A DNA stretch of 64,000 nucleotides from Nematopogon swammerdamellus (lineage: Eukaryota; Arthropoda; Insecta; Lepidoptera; Adelidae). Positions 21,341-31,739 of the stretch are shown here, piece after piece. Under the pieces are notes generated by a model, which worked only from the letters and a program-made list of their open reading frames with translations, ran no database searches and had not been told where the DNA came from. Made by a program: the position numbers and the translations under genes. The stretch lies in contig OX336345.1 in the NCBI GenBank assembly GCA_946902875.1, positions 21,855,395 to 21,919,394 of the forward strand. The letters run 5' to 3'. Every line of letters begins with the position of its first letter. The stretch's first letter is position 1.

Positions 21341-21950
21341 ACCCAACTCCTATAAGTTAGTAAACGGAAATTATTTTTTACTTTTTAAGGGTTGGGGGTT
21401 TTTTTTATTTGTAGTTTAATTTTTTCTTCAAGCTTTTAAAAAAAACTGCATACAAATCGGTCCACTTTCAAAGATAATTTTTTTTTATTTCCTAATTACT
21501 TGATTACAAACATAGCTTAGAACCATCCCAATTAAACCAGCTTTCTAGTAAATAATGAAACCGCATCCAAATCGATCCATCCGTTTGGGAGCTACGATGC
21601 AACAGACAGTCACACCCACAGAAATAAAAAATATTAAATTTTGATTTCTGTGGTCACACACACCACAGAGATCAAAATTTAATATTTTTTGCTAGATGCA
21701 CAATACCACATTATAATATTATTTTTAAATAGACTATGACGTGTACGAGTGTGCACAGACACCTAATGGATGCATTATAAAATAAAATAAATAAATAAAA
21801 AGAGCACGGAACGCCCCCCGCCCGCGCCCCCTAGGGGGGGGGGGGGCGGGCGGGGGGCGTTCCGCGCTCTGTGGGTCACACCCATGCACACATACACACA
21901 TACACGCAAAACTTATAACACCCTCCGGTTGTGTCGGGGGTTAAAAACAT
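21341..21950. mobile_element. Repeat E complex, copy 2, with GC hairpin
   Basis: Near-identical second copy of the 361-bp unit to about 21700. Then come a GC-rich hairpin (21801-21870) and the repeat E end GTGTCGGGGGTTAAAAAC at about 21932-21949. Confidence 0.75.
21801..21870. repeat. GC-rich palindrome, about 32-bp arms
   Basis: AGAGCACGGAACGCCCCCCG is mirrored by the sequence ending GGGGCGTTCCGCGCTCT, with G13 at the centre. Strong hairpin and G-quadruplex potential. Confidence 0.85.
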
Positions 21951-21999
21951 AACGCAATAAGTAGACGTACACAATTTGAAAATGAAATAGGTATTGAAA

Positions 22000-22372
22000 A
22001 ACCGGCCAAGTGCGAGTTGGGCTCGCGTACCGTCGTTTCCGTACCACATGGTAATTGGCTGGTTTTTTTTATTATTATTTGTTATTATACGGCAGAATTT
22101 TCACTATAATAACAGCAAGTTTGATGCTTGTTTGTACTACATTTTTTACGATAGAGCAAAAAAAAAAGTTGAAAAAACACGTCTCTTGTATATTGTATGA
22201 GAACCCCCTTATTTTTTACTTTTATTTTTTAATAATTTTTAAGGATATCTGCCATAATTTTCTCCGAAAATCTCAACCGGATACTTATTACGGTTCAAAA
22301 GATACAGCTCTTTAAAGGTTGGACAAACGGACAGACGGCCGGACAGACTGTTTAGGCTTAGTAATAGGTCCG
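22000..22372 (+). mobile_element. Repeat D copy
   Basis: CCGGCCAAGTGCGAGTTGGG at the left, ATTACGGTTCAAAAGATAC in the middle, and GGCTTAGTAATAGGTCCGTA at the right. Confidence 0.75.
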
Positions 22373-22504
22373 TATAGTTGTCCATTAGTCGCCTTTACTA
22401 CATGCACGGGGCAGTGGGTGGGCATATTGTTCTCAAGGAAGAAGCAATTTGAGAAACTTTTACATCGTGACATTTAGGTACACGTTGTTCCATTGATCTT
22501 TATA

Positions 22505-22712
22505 CCCGAGCAAGTGGGTTGGTACCACCGCACTGAATGAAACGTCGGTCAAAACGGCTATGTAAATAGTTTGTGTTTTCCGTTCAGTTCAGTGTAGCCG
22601 GCACGATCAAAGGGAGAAGCACTGACATGGCACCTAGTTCACCCGGTGTTATGGACTGACATCACGGACGTTGTAGGTGATGTAGCCAACCGTGTCAGTT
22701 TCCATAAAAAAA
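22505..22712 (+). mobile_element. SINE-A body and tail
   Basis: GGGTTGGTACCACCGCACTG to CAGTTTCCATAAAAAAA; the head is missing. Confidence 0.8.
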
Positions 22713-22724
22713 ATGGTTTTGCGA

Positions 22725-22960
22725 ATTATTGTGAAAGCTTTTAAAAAAACCGCATCCAAATCAGTCCATTTTTTAAGATAATTTATTTTTTATTACTTTA
22801 CTTGATTATTTGATTCCAAGCTTTCCAATAAAAAAAGACCGCATCCAAATCGGTCCATCCGTTTGGGAGCTACGATGCCACAGATAGACACACCCTTACA
22901 CATTTACACACACACGTTAAACTTATAACACCCCTCTTTTTTCGTCGGGGGTTAAAAGTA
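22725..22960 (+). mobile_element. Repeat E copy
   Basis: AACCGCATCCAAATCAGTCC, CATCCGTTTGGGAGCTACGA and a terminal TCGTCGGGGGTTAAAA. Confidence 0.75.
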
Positions 22961-22984
22961 GATCAACTGTCACGAACTTAATAG

Positions 22985-23270
22985 TCTACTGCAATTTCTT
23001 ATTTGAATCCTTGGACAGCGGTCAGTAGGTGGATGGAAGCGATCTACACTGATTTTAAGAAAGCTTTTGACAAGGTGGAACATCAATTGCTTTTAGATAA
23101 ATTGGCATTCAACGGTATAAGGGGCAACGTTTTAAGATGATTTTCATCATATAATTCAAACAGGAAAACAATGCATCGTGCTAAATGGTTTCCACGTATG
23201 TAACAGTAGTTACGTCAGGCGTCCCGCAAGGGTCAATACTTGGCCCAAAGTACTTGTTCATCAAAGTATG
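22985..23270 (+). mobile_element. LINE reverse transcriptase fragment (broken)
   Basis: One plus frame reads IYTDFKKAFDKVEHQLLLDK then LAFNGIRGNVLR and a stop. After a frameshift it contains TSGVPQGS. These are the finger/palm motifs (DFxKAFDxVxHxxLLxKL and SGVPQGS) of LINE RTs. Several stops and frameshifts; only about 90 codons remain. Confidence 0.75.
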
Positions 23271-23764
23271 TAAAAAAATATATATGTAAAAACTTGTCAC
23301 GATATGTTGAACACGTTCCAATCTGCATGTACCTAGAGAAACCTGGAGAGGGGATTCAGAGAGAGGATTCCGTTTCATGCGAGTTGGCGTTGTTTGTTTA
23401 ATCTGAATTCACGTCTCTCGCTCGCTGTTGGCTAGACACAGTCGTTTTCGCTGTAGTTTTGGTATTAATAGTTTCGTCATTAATATTCAGCTTAGAATAT
23501 TGCTGCATGAGTTTGTGAATCCTCGTATGGGTTAAAATTACTGCTACAGTACAATCGATAATATGTTCCCGTTGTTTGGGAATATTCTAATTTTATTCAC
23601 AGGAAGGTATCGAGGGGATTAGATGGAACAGTCAATAAATTCGATATTTCACGTAGGAAGTAGCACTTTGAATATTGAATACATTCATACATACATACAA
23701 TGCGTCAAGCCTGTTTCCCAGTGGGGACCCCAGAGGGGATCCCAGAGACAACGGATCTCGACGT

Positions 23765-23925
23765 TTCACTCAGTGCGGTGGTACCAACCCGGCCGGGATA
23801 AACCCTACCACCTAGTAAGGCAAGAGGGACCTACGGTTTTACGTGGAATCCGAACTACGGTCAGCCTCCCAACGGTCGAGCGGTCACCCATCCAAGTACT
23901 GACCGCACTCAGCGTATTTAATCCA
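23765..23925 (-). mobile_element. SINE-A copy with 5S-like head
   Basis: Reverse body (GTGCGGTGGTACCAACCCGG) then CGGTTTTACGTGGAATCCGAA (B-box complement) and GGTCACCCATCCAAGTACTG (5S complement). Confidence 0.8.
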
Positions 23926-24084
23926 TATATAATCTGATATTTACTCAAAAAAGCCTGTCTAGTGTAAACGTTGTTCGCAAAACAGAGGGTACAGTAGCCA
24001 TTTCCTACCTGCACGCATAGCGGCCACGCGATCGCACCGTGTCTCGCGCGCGACGCGCCGCCCCCGCGCCGCAGTTCACTATAA

Positions 24085-24270
24085 TGATATTTTCTCAACA
24101 GATGCCTATTCACTCCCCCCTTTTGAAGGACCAGAGACTGGCGCAGTCTCGGGTACTTGGGGATATCACCAATTTGGTCACGCGCATTGACTGCTGTCAA
24201 ACCCTTCATTCCAAGACTCATAAAGTTCTGAGCCCCCCAACCCCTTGGAGTGCACCGACTCCGAATATTG
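24085..24270 (-). mobile_element. LINE fragment
   Basis: GATGCCTATTCACTCCCCCC and GAAGGACCAGAGACTG resemble the minus-strand CR1/Jockey-like LINE end at 7700-7770. Much diverged. Confidence 0.4.
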
Positions 24271-24279
24271 CATTGTATT

Positions 24280-24600
24280 GTTTTATTGATCTCATATGGC
24301 AGTTATACTGCGCTCGAACTTGTCACAATTTGTTCTATCCGGTACGATTACACCCATGAAGAAAAACCGGCAAGAAACTTCGCAGGGTAGTTTTTTTATA
24401 CATATTATTACAAGTACTTTAGTGACAAAGCCACATAATAACACCGCTTACAGTCTATCGAAAACACAGCTTGAGAGCAAGATTAACAATTTTGCTAAGA
24501 GTCTGACTACAAAGACTTTGCCACCATCTACGTCTAACATCCGCCAGTCTGCGTCCCAGCGGGCCTCCCTGCGTGCAACGGCTTTCAAATAATTGTTCCA
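24280..24600 (+). mobile_element. Repeat family G, long copy
   Basis: TTGTCACAATTTGTTCTATC, GAAGAAAAACCGGCAAGAAAC and AAAACACAGCTTGAGAGCAA. The last part is mirrored at 38440-38530. The ORFs on both strands are short and lack a known domain. Confidence 0.6.
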
Positions 24601-24654
24601 TGACGAAGTCGTGACACAGTGCCACAAGGCCGCAAGGCTGGTTCGCTCGGGGCA

Positions 24655-24970
24655 GTGGCGAATGAATGTTGTCCTACTCAGGAGGAAATACATGGAGAGA
24701 GCGTTCAAGAGTTGACCAGTTCTGTCGAGGAAATAACTTCAGAATCGATTGGTACGCGGTAAGTCCAGCCTGTAGGGATCAATACCTGCGCAGTGCGCGT
24801 TGTATGGAAGGACGACGGCGGCGGCGCGGGGGCGGGATCGCGTCAAACACCTCCTCCGAGCACTCCCCATGGAATATGCGATAGAACACACCTAGGGCGC
24901 CGCATCCCAACGAAGTTGCAGTATCTGGTTGACAGTTACACAGAGCTGACTTATGAGATCCCGGCCCATG
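24655..24970 (-). mobile_element. LINE (CR1/Jockey-like) fragment
   Basis: Diverged reverse copy of the LINE at 56360-56600: GGAAATACATGGAGAGAGCG, CGATTGGTACGC, and GCACTCCCCATGGAATATGCG. No intact frame. Confidence 0.65.
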
Positions 24971-25237
24971 GGAAGGTTAGCAGAGCCTCTGTGGAGCTTC
25001 CGACACGTCATAGGCGCCTATCACAGTCGGAGGCGCCCCGGCGGTTCAGTTAGGGTTGCCAACTTTTTTTTAGAAGAAATAAAGTATTTCTGACTTCAGG
25101 GAGGGTAAATAAAAAGTTTCTTTTAAAATTTTTTTTATTTTTAATAATATTTAAAAATATTAAAAATAATATTTAAAAAGAAATAATTTTAATGTTCTTT
25201 GCACATTTCAGTAGTGATAATAGGTATTTTGGAATAC

Positions 25238-25549
25238 ACCGTGTGGGGCCGGTACTGTAAAAGAATAGCCCCACTGCATCTCTCCCCGTGTATGTCGTAA
25301 AAGGCGACTAAAGGTTATGACTCCCTTCTTATATTACTAGGTGGTATGGTTTAACCCGCCCGGGTTGGTACTACCGCACTGAATAAAAGGTCGGTCGAAA
25401 CGGCTATGTAAATAGTTTGTGTTTTCCGTCCAGTTCAGTTTAGCCGGCACGACCGAAGGGAAGCACTGACGTGGCACCAAGTTCACCCGGGTTTATGGGC
25501 TGACATCACGGATGTTGTAGATGATGTAGCAACCGTGTCAGTTTCCATA
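25238..25549 (+). mobile_element. SINE-A' (CCGTGTGGGG head), inside LINE 3' sequence
   Basis: Head ACCGTGTGGGGCCGGTACTG to GTCGTAAAAGGCGACTAA, then SINE-A body and tail ending GTTTCCATA. The sequence right after the tail is GCGACTAAGGGATAAGG. It repeats the target GGCGACTAA at 25301-25310 and continues into LINE 3'UTR (to about 25640). This looks like SINE-A inserted into LINE DNA with a target duplication. Confidence 0.75.
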
Positions 25550-26163
25550 GCGACTAAGGGATAAGGACAAAGTGCCATGCTAAAGGGCGCCAGGCTAGCC
25601 ACCTCTCACCTTGGAACGGTCCTTTCACCGAGTCATGCAGCAGGTGTTCAAAAGTTAAAAGTACCTAAATTTTCGTAGGATATTTTATTTCAACGTAGGG
25701 TCACAGAATAGAAAAGAGTACTGGCGTAGTACGGTTGGCAACCCTGCGTGTGATTGTATGCGATTGTCTCCGCTAATTGTCCCTTGCGGCGATATTGCGC
25801 GTCTCCGCACTGCAAATTTATGACGTCGTCAATCACATGAGCTACTCGTGCGTAATGTTGCACTGATGTCACAGGGTTCCGCTAGCTTGTGCAATTTGGA
25901 GAGCTGTGATACAAATACGTTTTATTAGGTCGTGCCCCTAAGAAAATGGATTTGTATCTCACAAATACCGTATGATGTTCATATTCGTTTTGCTCCGCCA
26001 AAAGGAATATGAACTGAACATACAAGATCGGCAGAGTTAGGATTCTAAATTTAAATAAAAAAAAAACCGTTCGAATTAAGCGCGGGGAGAGGTGCGCAGT
26101 AGATTCATCTTCGTGCGGATTGTGTGTTGCACCGAATGGGGGAAGGGAGGGGAGGCCCCCCCC

Positions 26164-26196
26164 CTCCGGGGGGGGGGGGGGGGGAAGGGGGGGGCA
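26164..26196. repeat. Poly-C/poly-G tract
   Basis: C runs at about 26157-26164 are followed by G runs to 26195, able to fold back on themselves. Confidence 0.8.
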
Positions 26197-26292
26197 CCAA
26201 CAAAAATGTATATTTCTCTGAAGCAGTATAGGCTGCCATCACGATGCCATGCACCGATTTAGAGTCGACCACTTCGAATTTCGTGGACAGTG

Positions 26293-26371
26293 GTGGCCAC
26301 CAGAGCTGCGCTTCGTGCGCACGAAGCGAAGGAACGCGGGCGTGCTCGGCCGGCCGAGACGACCGCGTTCC
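26293..26371. repeat. Direct repeat DR1 at outer edge of the big palindrome
   Basis: GTGGCCACCAGAGCTGCGCT ... GACGACCGCGTTCC recurs at 27433-27521 in the palindrome spacer. Confidence 0.9.
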
Positions 26372-26860
26372 GTACTGCAACCATGCAGTCAGTTGGGGGA
26401 ATTTGTGGCCTGCGACTGAAAAAAATTTCTTCTCTAATAAGCACTAGTTGTCGTATACATAAGTCTTCTCCGTGCGAGCCTTCCAGATAAAGAGGCTTTT
26501 GAAAGGATTACTGCAGTGTTTGGTTGGACTGACCAAGTGTGTTTATATTTGTAGTGGTCATGTGACAAAATCATCATCTGTCATCGGTCATCTGAAATAA
26601 CTTATGAAGTTTGCAAAATTCATCAATCATTGATATTATTTGTTAATGCAATTTATAAACGGAGGATCAATGACAACATATCGGTGGGCGGTCGCCGCCG
26701 CCGCCGGGCGATGTGAGACTGCGTCTGACTCGAATTTCATGAAGTGTAACGCCAATATTAGGTACTTACCTGACAGATTCAGTTTTAATATATGTAAAAC
26801 TTCATCTCTCAGCGCAGATCGATAAGCTATCGATAAACACGATTTGATTAACTTCGACAA

Positions 26861-27045
26861 CCGTACTGGATGTAAGATGGCCGCATAGCAGCCTCGGTTG
26901 TGTTCTCCTCTAGTCCAGTATAGCCAGCAATCCAGGGAAGTCTCCGGTATGGCACCTACCTTCTCGGAGGTGATATTGGCTAGTCAGAGCATGTGCTTTG
27001 GCCTCTCTGACTCAGCCACCCATACCGGATTACATGAAAAAAAAA
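26861..27045 (+). mobile_element. SINE-B in palindrome left arm
   Basis: CCGTACTGGATGTAAGATGG to CCGGATTACATGAAAAAAAA. The mirrored twin is at 27809-27993. Confidence 0.85.
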
Positions 27046-27432
27046 CTTCGCTCGATAGAAAAAAATCATGAACATGTCTCTGAATTTAGTTATAAAAACG
27101 TATTTAAGGCAACGTGAACAAATCAAGGCTTTGGAAAAAAATATATTTTATTTGTTGGATATATTATATAAATACGCAGCTTTTTACTTTTTTGTTTCGA
27201 TCCGTAGTTTTGGAATAAAAAAATAAAAACCTAATTTTCGATTGATAGATTGTGTTGCATTCTAGGTACTCCAACCAGCGAAAGAGGCGGCGGCGCCTTG
27301 AAAGAGGAGTACGGGTGAATACGGGTTGACACGGCCTTAACGTCGTCGTCGGCATGGTTAAATCTCAAGATTCTTGGTTCGAATCAGGTCGACGTGCATC
27401 GATGTGATTTTCTCATTGAAATATGTACGCGC

Positions 27433-27522
27433 GTGGCCACCAGAGCTGCGCTTCGTGCGCACGACGTGCGTACGAAGCGAAGGAACGCGGTCGTCTCGGC
27501 CGGCCGAGACGACCGCGTTCCT
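27433..27522. repeat. Direct repeat DR2 with perfect 42-bp inverted repeat
   Basis: Second copy of DR1. Within it, AGGAACGCGGTCGTCTCGGC starts a perfect 21-bp-arm palindrome (27481-27522), 10 bp from the right arm. Confidence 0.9.
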
Positions 27523-27808
27523 CAGGGTTCCTTATTCACCCGTACTCCTCTTTCAAGGCGCCGCCGCCTCTTTCGCTGGTTGGAGTACCTAGAATGCAAC
27601 ACAATCTATCAATCGAAAATTAGGTTTTTATTTTTTTATTCCAAAACTACGGATCGAAACAAAAAAGTAAAAAGCTGCGTATTTATATAATATATCCAAC
27701 AAATAAAATATATTTTTTTCCAAAGCCTTGATTTGTTCACGTTGCCTTAAATACGTTTTTATAACTAAATTCAGAGACATGTTCATGATTTTTTTCTATC
27801 GAGCGAAG

Positions 27809-27993
27809 TTTTTTTTTCATGTAATCCGGTATGGGTGGCTGAGTCAGAGAGGCCAAAGCACATGCTCTGACTAGCCAATATCACCTCCGAGAAGGTAGGT
27901 GCCATACCGGAGACTTCCCTGGATTGCTGGCTATACTGGACTAGAGGAGAACACAACCGAGGCTGCTATGCGGCCATCTTACATCCAGTACGG
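27809..27993 (-). mobile_element. SINE-B in palindrome right arm
   Basis: Exact mirror of 26861-27045. Confidence 0.85.
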
Positions 27994-28635
27994 TTGTCGA
28001 AGTTAATCAAATCGTGTTTATCGATAGCTTATCGATCTGCGCTGAGAGATGAAGTTTTACATATATTAAAACTGAATCTGTCAGGTAAGTACCTAATATT
28101 GGCGTTACACTTCATGAAATTCGAGTCAGACGCAGTCTCACATCGCCCGGCGGCGGCGGCGACCGCCCACCGATATGTTGTCATTGATCCTCCGTTTATA
28201 AATTGCATTAACAAATAATATCAATGATTGATGAATTTTGCAAACTTCATAAGTTATTTCAGATGACCGATGACAGATGATGATTTTGTCACATGACCAC
28301 TACAAATATAAACACACTTGGTCAGTCCAACCAAACACTGCAGTAATCCTTTCAAAAGCCTCTTTATCTGGAAGGCTCGCACGGAGAAGACTTATGTATA
28401 CGACAACTAGTGCTTATTAGAGAAGAAATTTTTTTCAGTCGCAGGCCACAAATTCCCCCAACTGACTGCATGGTTGCAGTTAGCCCCTAGCGCAGCCACT
28501 TCCGACCAATATATCAGCAGGAGATCTCCTTCAAAGATAAGCGTCCACAGGCTCTCCATCGTACGCATCGAACGCATCGGATCAAAGTAATTTTTAGATT
28601 TAAGCACTGCGTCCACTGCAATTGGAATGCCGACG

Positions 28636-28800
28636 TTTTTTTTATGTGAACCAACATGGGTGCCTGTGCCGAGAGACCAATGGTGCATTCGACAGAACCA
28701 AAAGCACCTCTCCTCGCAAAACCACGCTCAGTTAGGTGCCGTGCCAGAAGATTTGCGGACTGTTGGCCGCAAATCTGTATAGGAATAGGATAGAAACAAA
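28636..28800 (-). mobile_element. Repeat F copy
   Basis: TTATGTGAACCAACATGGGTG, AAACCACGCTCAGTTAGGTG and GATTTGCGGACTGTTGG match 37185-37330 and, more weakly, 48785-48890. The T-run at the left implies minus orientation. Confidence 0.65.
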
Positions 28801-29065
28801 TAGGAATAAAATACAAGTGGGTCCACTGATCCGCATCGTGCGGACCGAACTCATCGGCCCGTCCTCGGTAATGGCGACACCATTGCTCGGAGTGGTAACT
28901 ATTGCGTTCCGATGGCGTCATATCGATCAGTAGAAGCACCCCGCTCGGGCCGCCATTTTCATTCGGCACTTGTCCTGTCGCTGTCTATGAAAATTCGAAT
29001 GCGTGTAATATTATATCCGAATGCTAATGAATGAATGAACAATCGGAATGCTATTATTATTTTAT
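28801..29065. other. No recognisable gene
   Basis: No domain-bearing ORF. The 151-residue minus ORF over 28514-28969 crosses repeat F and has no family signal. Confidence 0.4.
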
Positions 29066-29068
29066 TTA

Positions 29069-29403
29069 TTTTTTTATGGAAACTGACACGGTTGGTTACA
29101 TCACCTACAACATCCGTGATGTCAGCCCATAACACCGGGTGAACTTGGTGCCACGTCAGTGGTTCCCTGAGGTCGTGCCGGCTACACTGAACTGCACTGA
29201 AAACACAAACTATTTTAGCCGTTTCGACCGATCTTTAACTCAGTGCGGTGGTAATAACCCGGGCGGCTTAAACCCTACGACGAGCCCTATGACCTAGTAA
29301 TACGAGTATAAGAAGGGAGTCATATCTCTTAGGCGCCTTTTACGATATACACGGGGAGAGATGCAGTGGGGCTATTATTTTAAAGTACCGGCCCCACACG
29401 GTA
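29069..29403 (-). mobile_element. SINE-A' full copy
   Basis: Tail TTTTTATGGAAACTGACACG at the left, body, then the complement of the CCGTGTGGGGCCGG head ending GGCCCCACACGGTA at 29403. Confidence 0.8.
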
Positions 29404-29524
29404 CCAATGCATATTATATTGCAAATGGCCTTCGCGTCGGAAATCCGATTGCTTCGGATACAGTGAGCGCACTATACCACAAACTAATTCGTTCGAACCG
29501 ATGCGTGCGATGCGTACGATGCCG

Positions 29525-29860
29525 ACATGTGGACGCTTACTTTTTAGCAGAAAGCATTTTCTGCGAAGCCTCCGGAGGGAAGAAGTCGCTTAAATGTTAG
29601 ATATTTTCACATGTGGACCCTTACTTTTTAGCAGAAAGCATTTTCTGCGAAGCCTCCGGTGGGAAGAAGTCGCTTAAATGTTAGATATTTTCACATGTGG
29701 ACGCTTACTTTTTAGCAGAAAGCATTTTCTGCGAAGCCTCCGGTGGGAAGAAGTCGCTTAAATGTTAGATATTTTCACATGTGGACGCTTACTTTTTAGC
29801 AGAAAGCATTTTCTGCGAAGCCTCCGGTGGGAAGAAGTCGCTTAAATGTTAGATATTTTC
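29525..29860. repeat. 84-bp tandem repeat, 4 copies
   Basis: Units begin ACATGTGGACGCTTACTTTT at 29525, 29609, 29693 and 29777, exactly 84 bp apart and almost identical. Each contains the hairpin GCAGAAAGCATTTTCTGC. No function is apparent. Confidence 0.95.
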
Positions 29861-30570
29861 ACCAAACAAAATCAATTGCAAGAGGACGTTGCATCGGTTG
29901 GGCTATTACGTAGTATTTCAACGCGAGACTGTAAACATGTTCAATAGAAACTAGTTGCTGTCAAACTCTACGCACGAAAAACTTTTTTTGACAAAGAATA
30001 CACATTACATTAGATGTATAATTTTAGATACATATCTTTACTCCCCTTCTCTTACTCTCTTGTCATTCAGTTGGTTGTGTCGCACAACGGTACCACCGAT
30101 CGATGTACATAATATGTAAGTTTATTATATACATAGTATTTATGTAGTATTCGTATGTAGTTTGTAATACATATTTCTTTACAGTCTTAACACATTGCCA
30201 CAAACTATTCTTGTTCGCCTGCATGTACTTCTCCCACATCCCAAAGGTTAGTTAGAATAGAATGCCTCGCGGCATTAAGCTCGCCTGTTGTACCTAATTT
30301 TTATAAATTGGTGTTCAATAAAGAATATATACATACATACATATACATTTCGAGCTGTATGAATCTGGGTGGCACACGGGCGAATCCAATAAACGGAAAT
30401 AACGTCAGCATTAGTCCCAAAAAATTGTTTTGGCGCTACCGTCGGTGGTATCTGTGGTTCCAATTAGGGTGCCATTTTGAAAATGACACCGTAATCTGTA
30501 TACCCAGAATTTGTGCCACGGAGTTAGTGCCCTAAACAAAATCCGTCTATGCGGAGAACATAGCGGAGGC
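29861..30570. other. No recognisable gene
   Basis: AT-rich. 30270-30335 (TCGCCTGTTGTACC ... CAATAAAGAA) resembles a retroelement 3' end. Confidence 0.4.
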
Positions 30571-30572
30571 TG

Positions 30573-30668
30573 TTTGCATCATTCGTCCAGTATGCTGGTA
30601 CCAATCCAGTCGGCCAGTTGGCTACAATTTGAGCCTATCTACCTACCACCTAGTAAGGGGCAAGGGAT
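30573..30668 (-). mobile_element. SINE-B body fragment
   Basis: CCAGTATGCTGGTACCAATC, GGCTACAATTTGAGCCTA, CCACCTAGTAAGGGGCAAG. Confidence 0.65.
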
Positions 30669-31090
30669 AATATATTATATGTTTAATGTTACCTCGGTAC
30701 TTGATTAATAAACTATTGTTTTTTTGAAAGAATAAAACTTTATTAGACAAAGAAAAATTAAATTAAACAGAAATGTAACAACTTAGACTATTGTTTTATA
30801 TGCCTAGCTGTAAATTGTGGGCACATATTATAATTTCATCTCAATTTTATCGCTGGTTAGAGCGAGATGAAACTTAAATATTTGCCTTACTGTGGCCACA
30901 GATAAAATTAAAGCGTGTAATACATAGAGTAGGAACAGTGAAATCTAAAAAAAAAAAGTTTTATTTTTTTAACGAAAAAAGTAAAAAAAAACCTTTTTCA
31001 GTTTTATCAAACCCTCCTGATAATCCCGTGGATTAAAAAAATACTGTGAGCCGCTAAAAGACAGTCCGTCGCCCTAAATAAAAGCTTTTA
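30669..31090. other. No recognisable gene
   Basis: AT-rich sequence with several poly-A/T runs; nothing recognised. Confidence 0.4.
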
Positions 31091-31094
31091 TAAA

Positions 31095-31432
31095 AAATCG
31101 GTCAAGTGCGAGTTTTACGCACACACTGAGGGTTCCGTAGATGAACTACACCGCACCTGTTAAAAAACCATATCCATCTATCTTAGTACCTGTAGCGCCA
31201 TCTATTATTTATTAGCGTGGTTTCTTGTATGGAGACCCACACAATTTTTTATTTTTTGTTTTTTTTTTTATTATTTACTTGTATATCCGCCATAATAACA
31301 TATAGGTATTCTCTGAAAATTTCAACCCGCTACCTATTACGGTTCAAAAGATACAGCCCTCGGACAGACAGACAGACAGACAGACGGCATAGGCTTTGTA
31401 ATAGGTTTCCGCACGGATACGGAGAGCTAAAA
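31095..31432 (+). mobile_element. Repeat D copy
   Basis: ATCGGTCAAGTGCGAGTTTT, GAGGGTTCCGTAG, (ACAG)n and a terminal GGATACGGAGAGCTAAAA. Confidence 0.75.
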
Positions 31433-31739
31433 CAAGTTTGGACACATTTTGTCACGTGACCTCCCTCGGAAGATTACCGTTTCGTATATATTCACTTTTG
31501 GACCCCACTATACATAAGATACACTGTTCATATTATTATTCATACACGCTAAGGAAATAAATAGATATATGGAGTAATTTGTTGGGCCCGTCTCGCCGCT
31601 GGCGGTAACCTGGTTAGTGAATCCGAGCGCGACTAATGCGACATGATGACCTGAAAATGGCGCTACGGCAGGGGTGGATTAAGAGAGTCACGCACGGAGT
31701 CATGCATGACACATGAATGACTCCGCGATTTTTTAAAAA

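Larger units (their letters stand above)
26374..28480. repeat. Large palindrome: 948-bp arms, 211-bp spacer
   Basis: Left arm 26374-27321 is the reverse complement of right arm 27533-28480. Coordinates pair with a constant sum of 54854 over the whole arm, so no indels separate the arms, and ORFs on the arms translate identically (26636-26860 and 27994-28218). Each arm carries the same SINE-B copy. The spacer 27322-27532 holds a repeat of the left flank and a perfect 42-bp inverted repeat (27481-27522). No gene is evident in the arms. Confidence 0.95.

Noticed and set aside
26636..28218. Duplicated 74-residue ORF as a gene pair
   Set aside because: It is the same sequence seen in both arms of the palindrome. 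No domain, and the frame runs over repeat-rich DNA.
28514..28969. 151-residue minus ORF
   Set aside because: It spans repeat F and unrelated flank, with no recognisable domain.
29525..29860. CRISPR array
   Set aside because: The units are contiguous identical 84-mers with no variable spacers, in a eukaryotic context.
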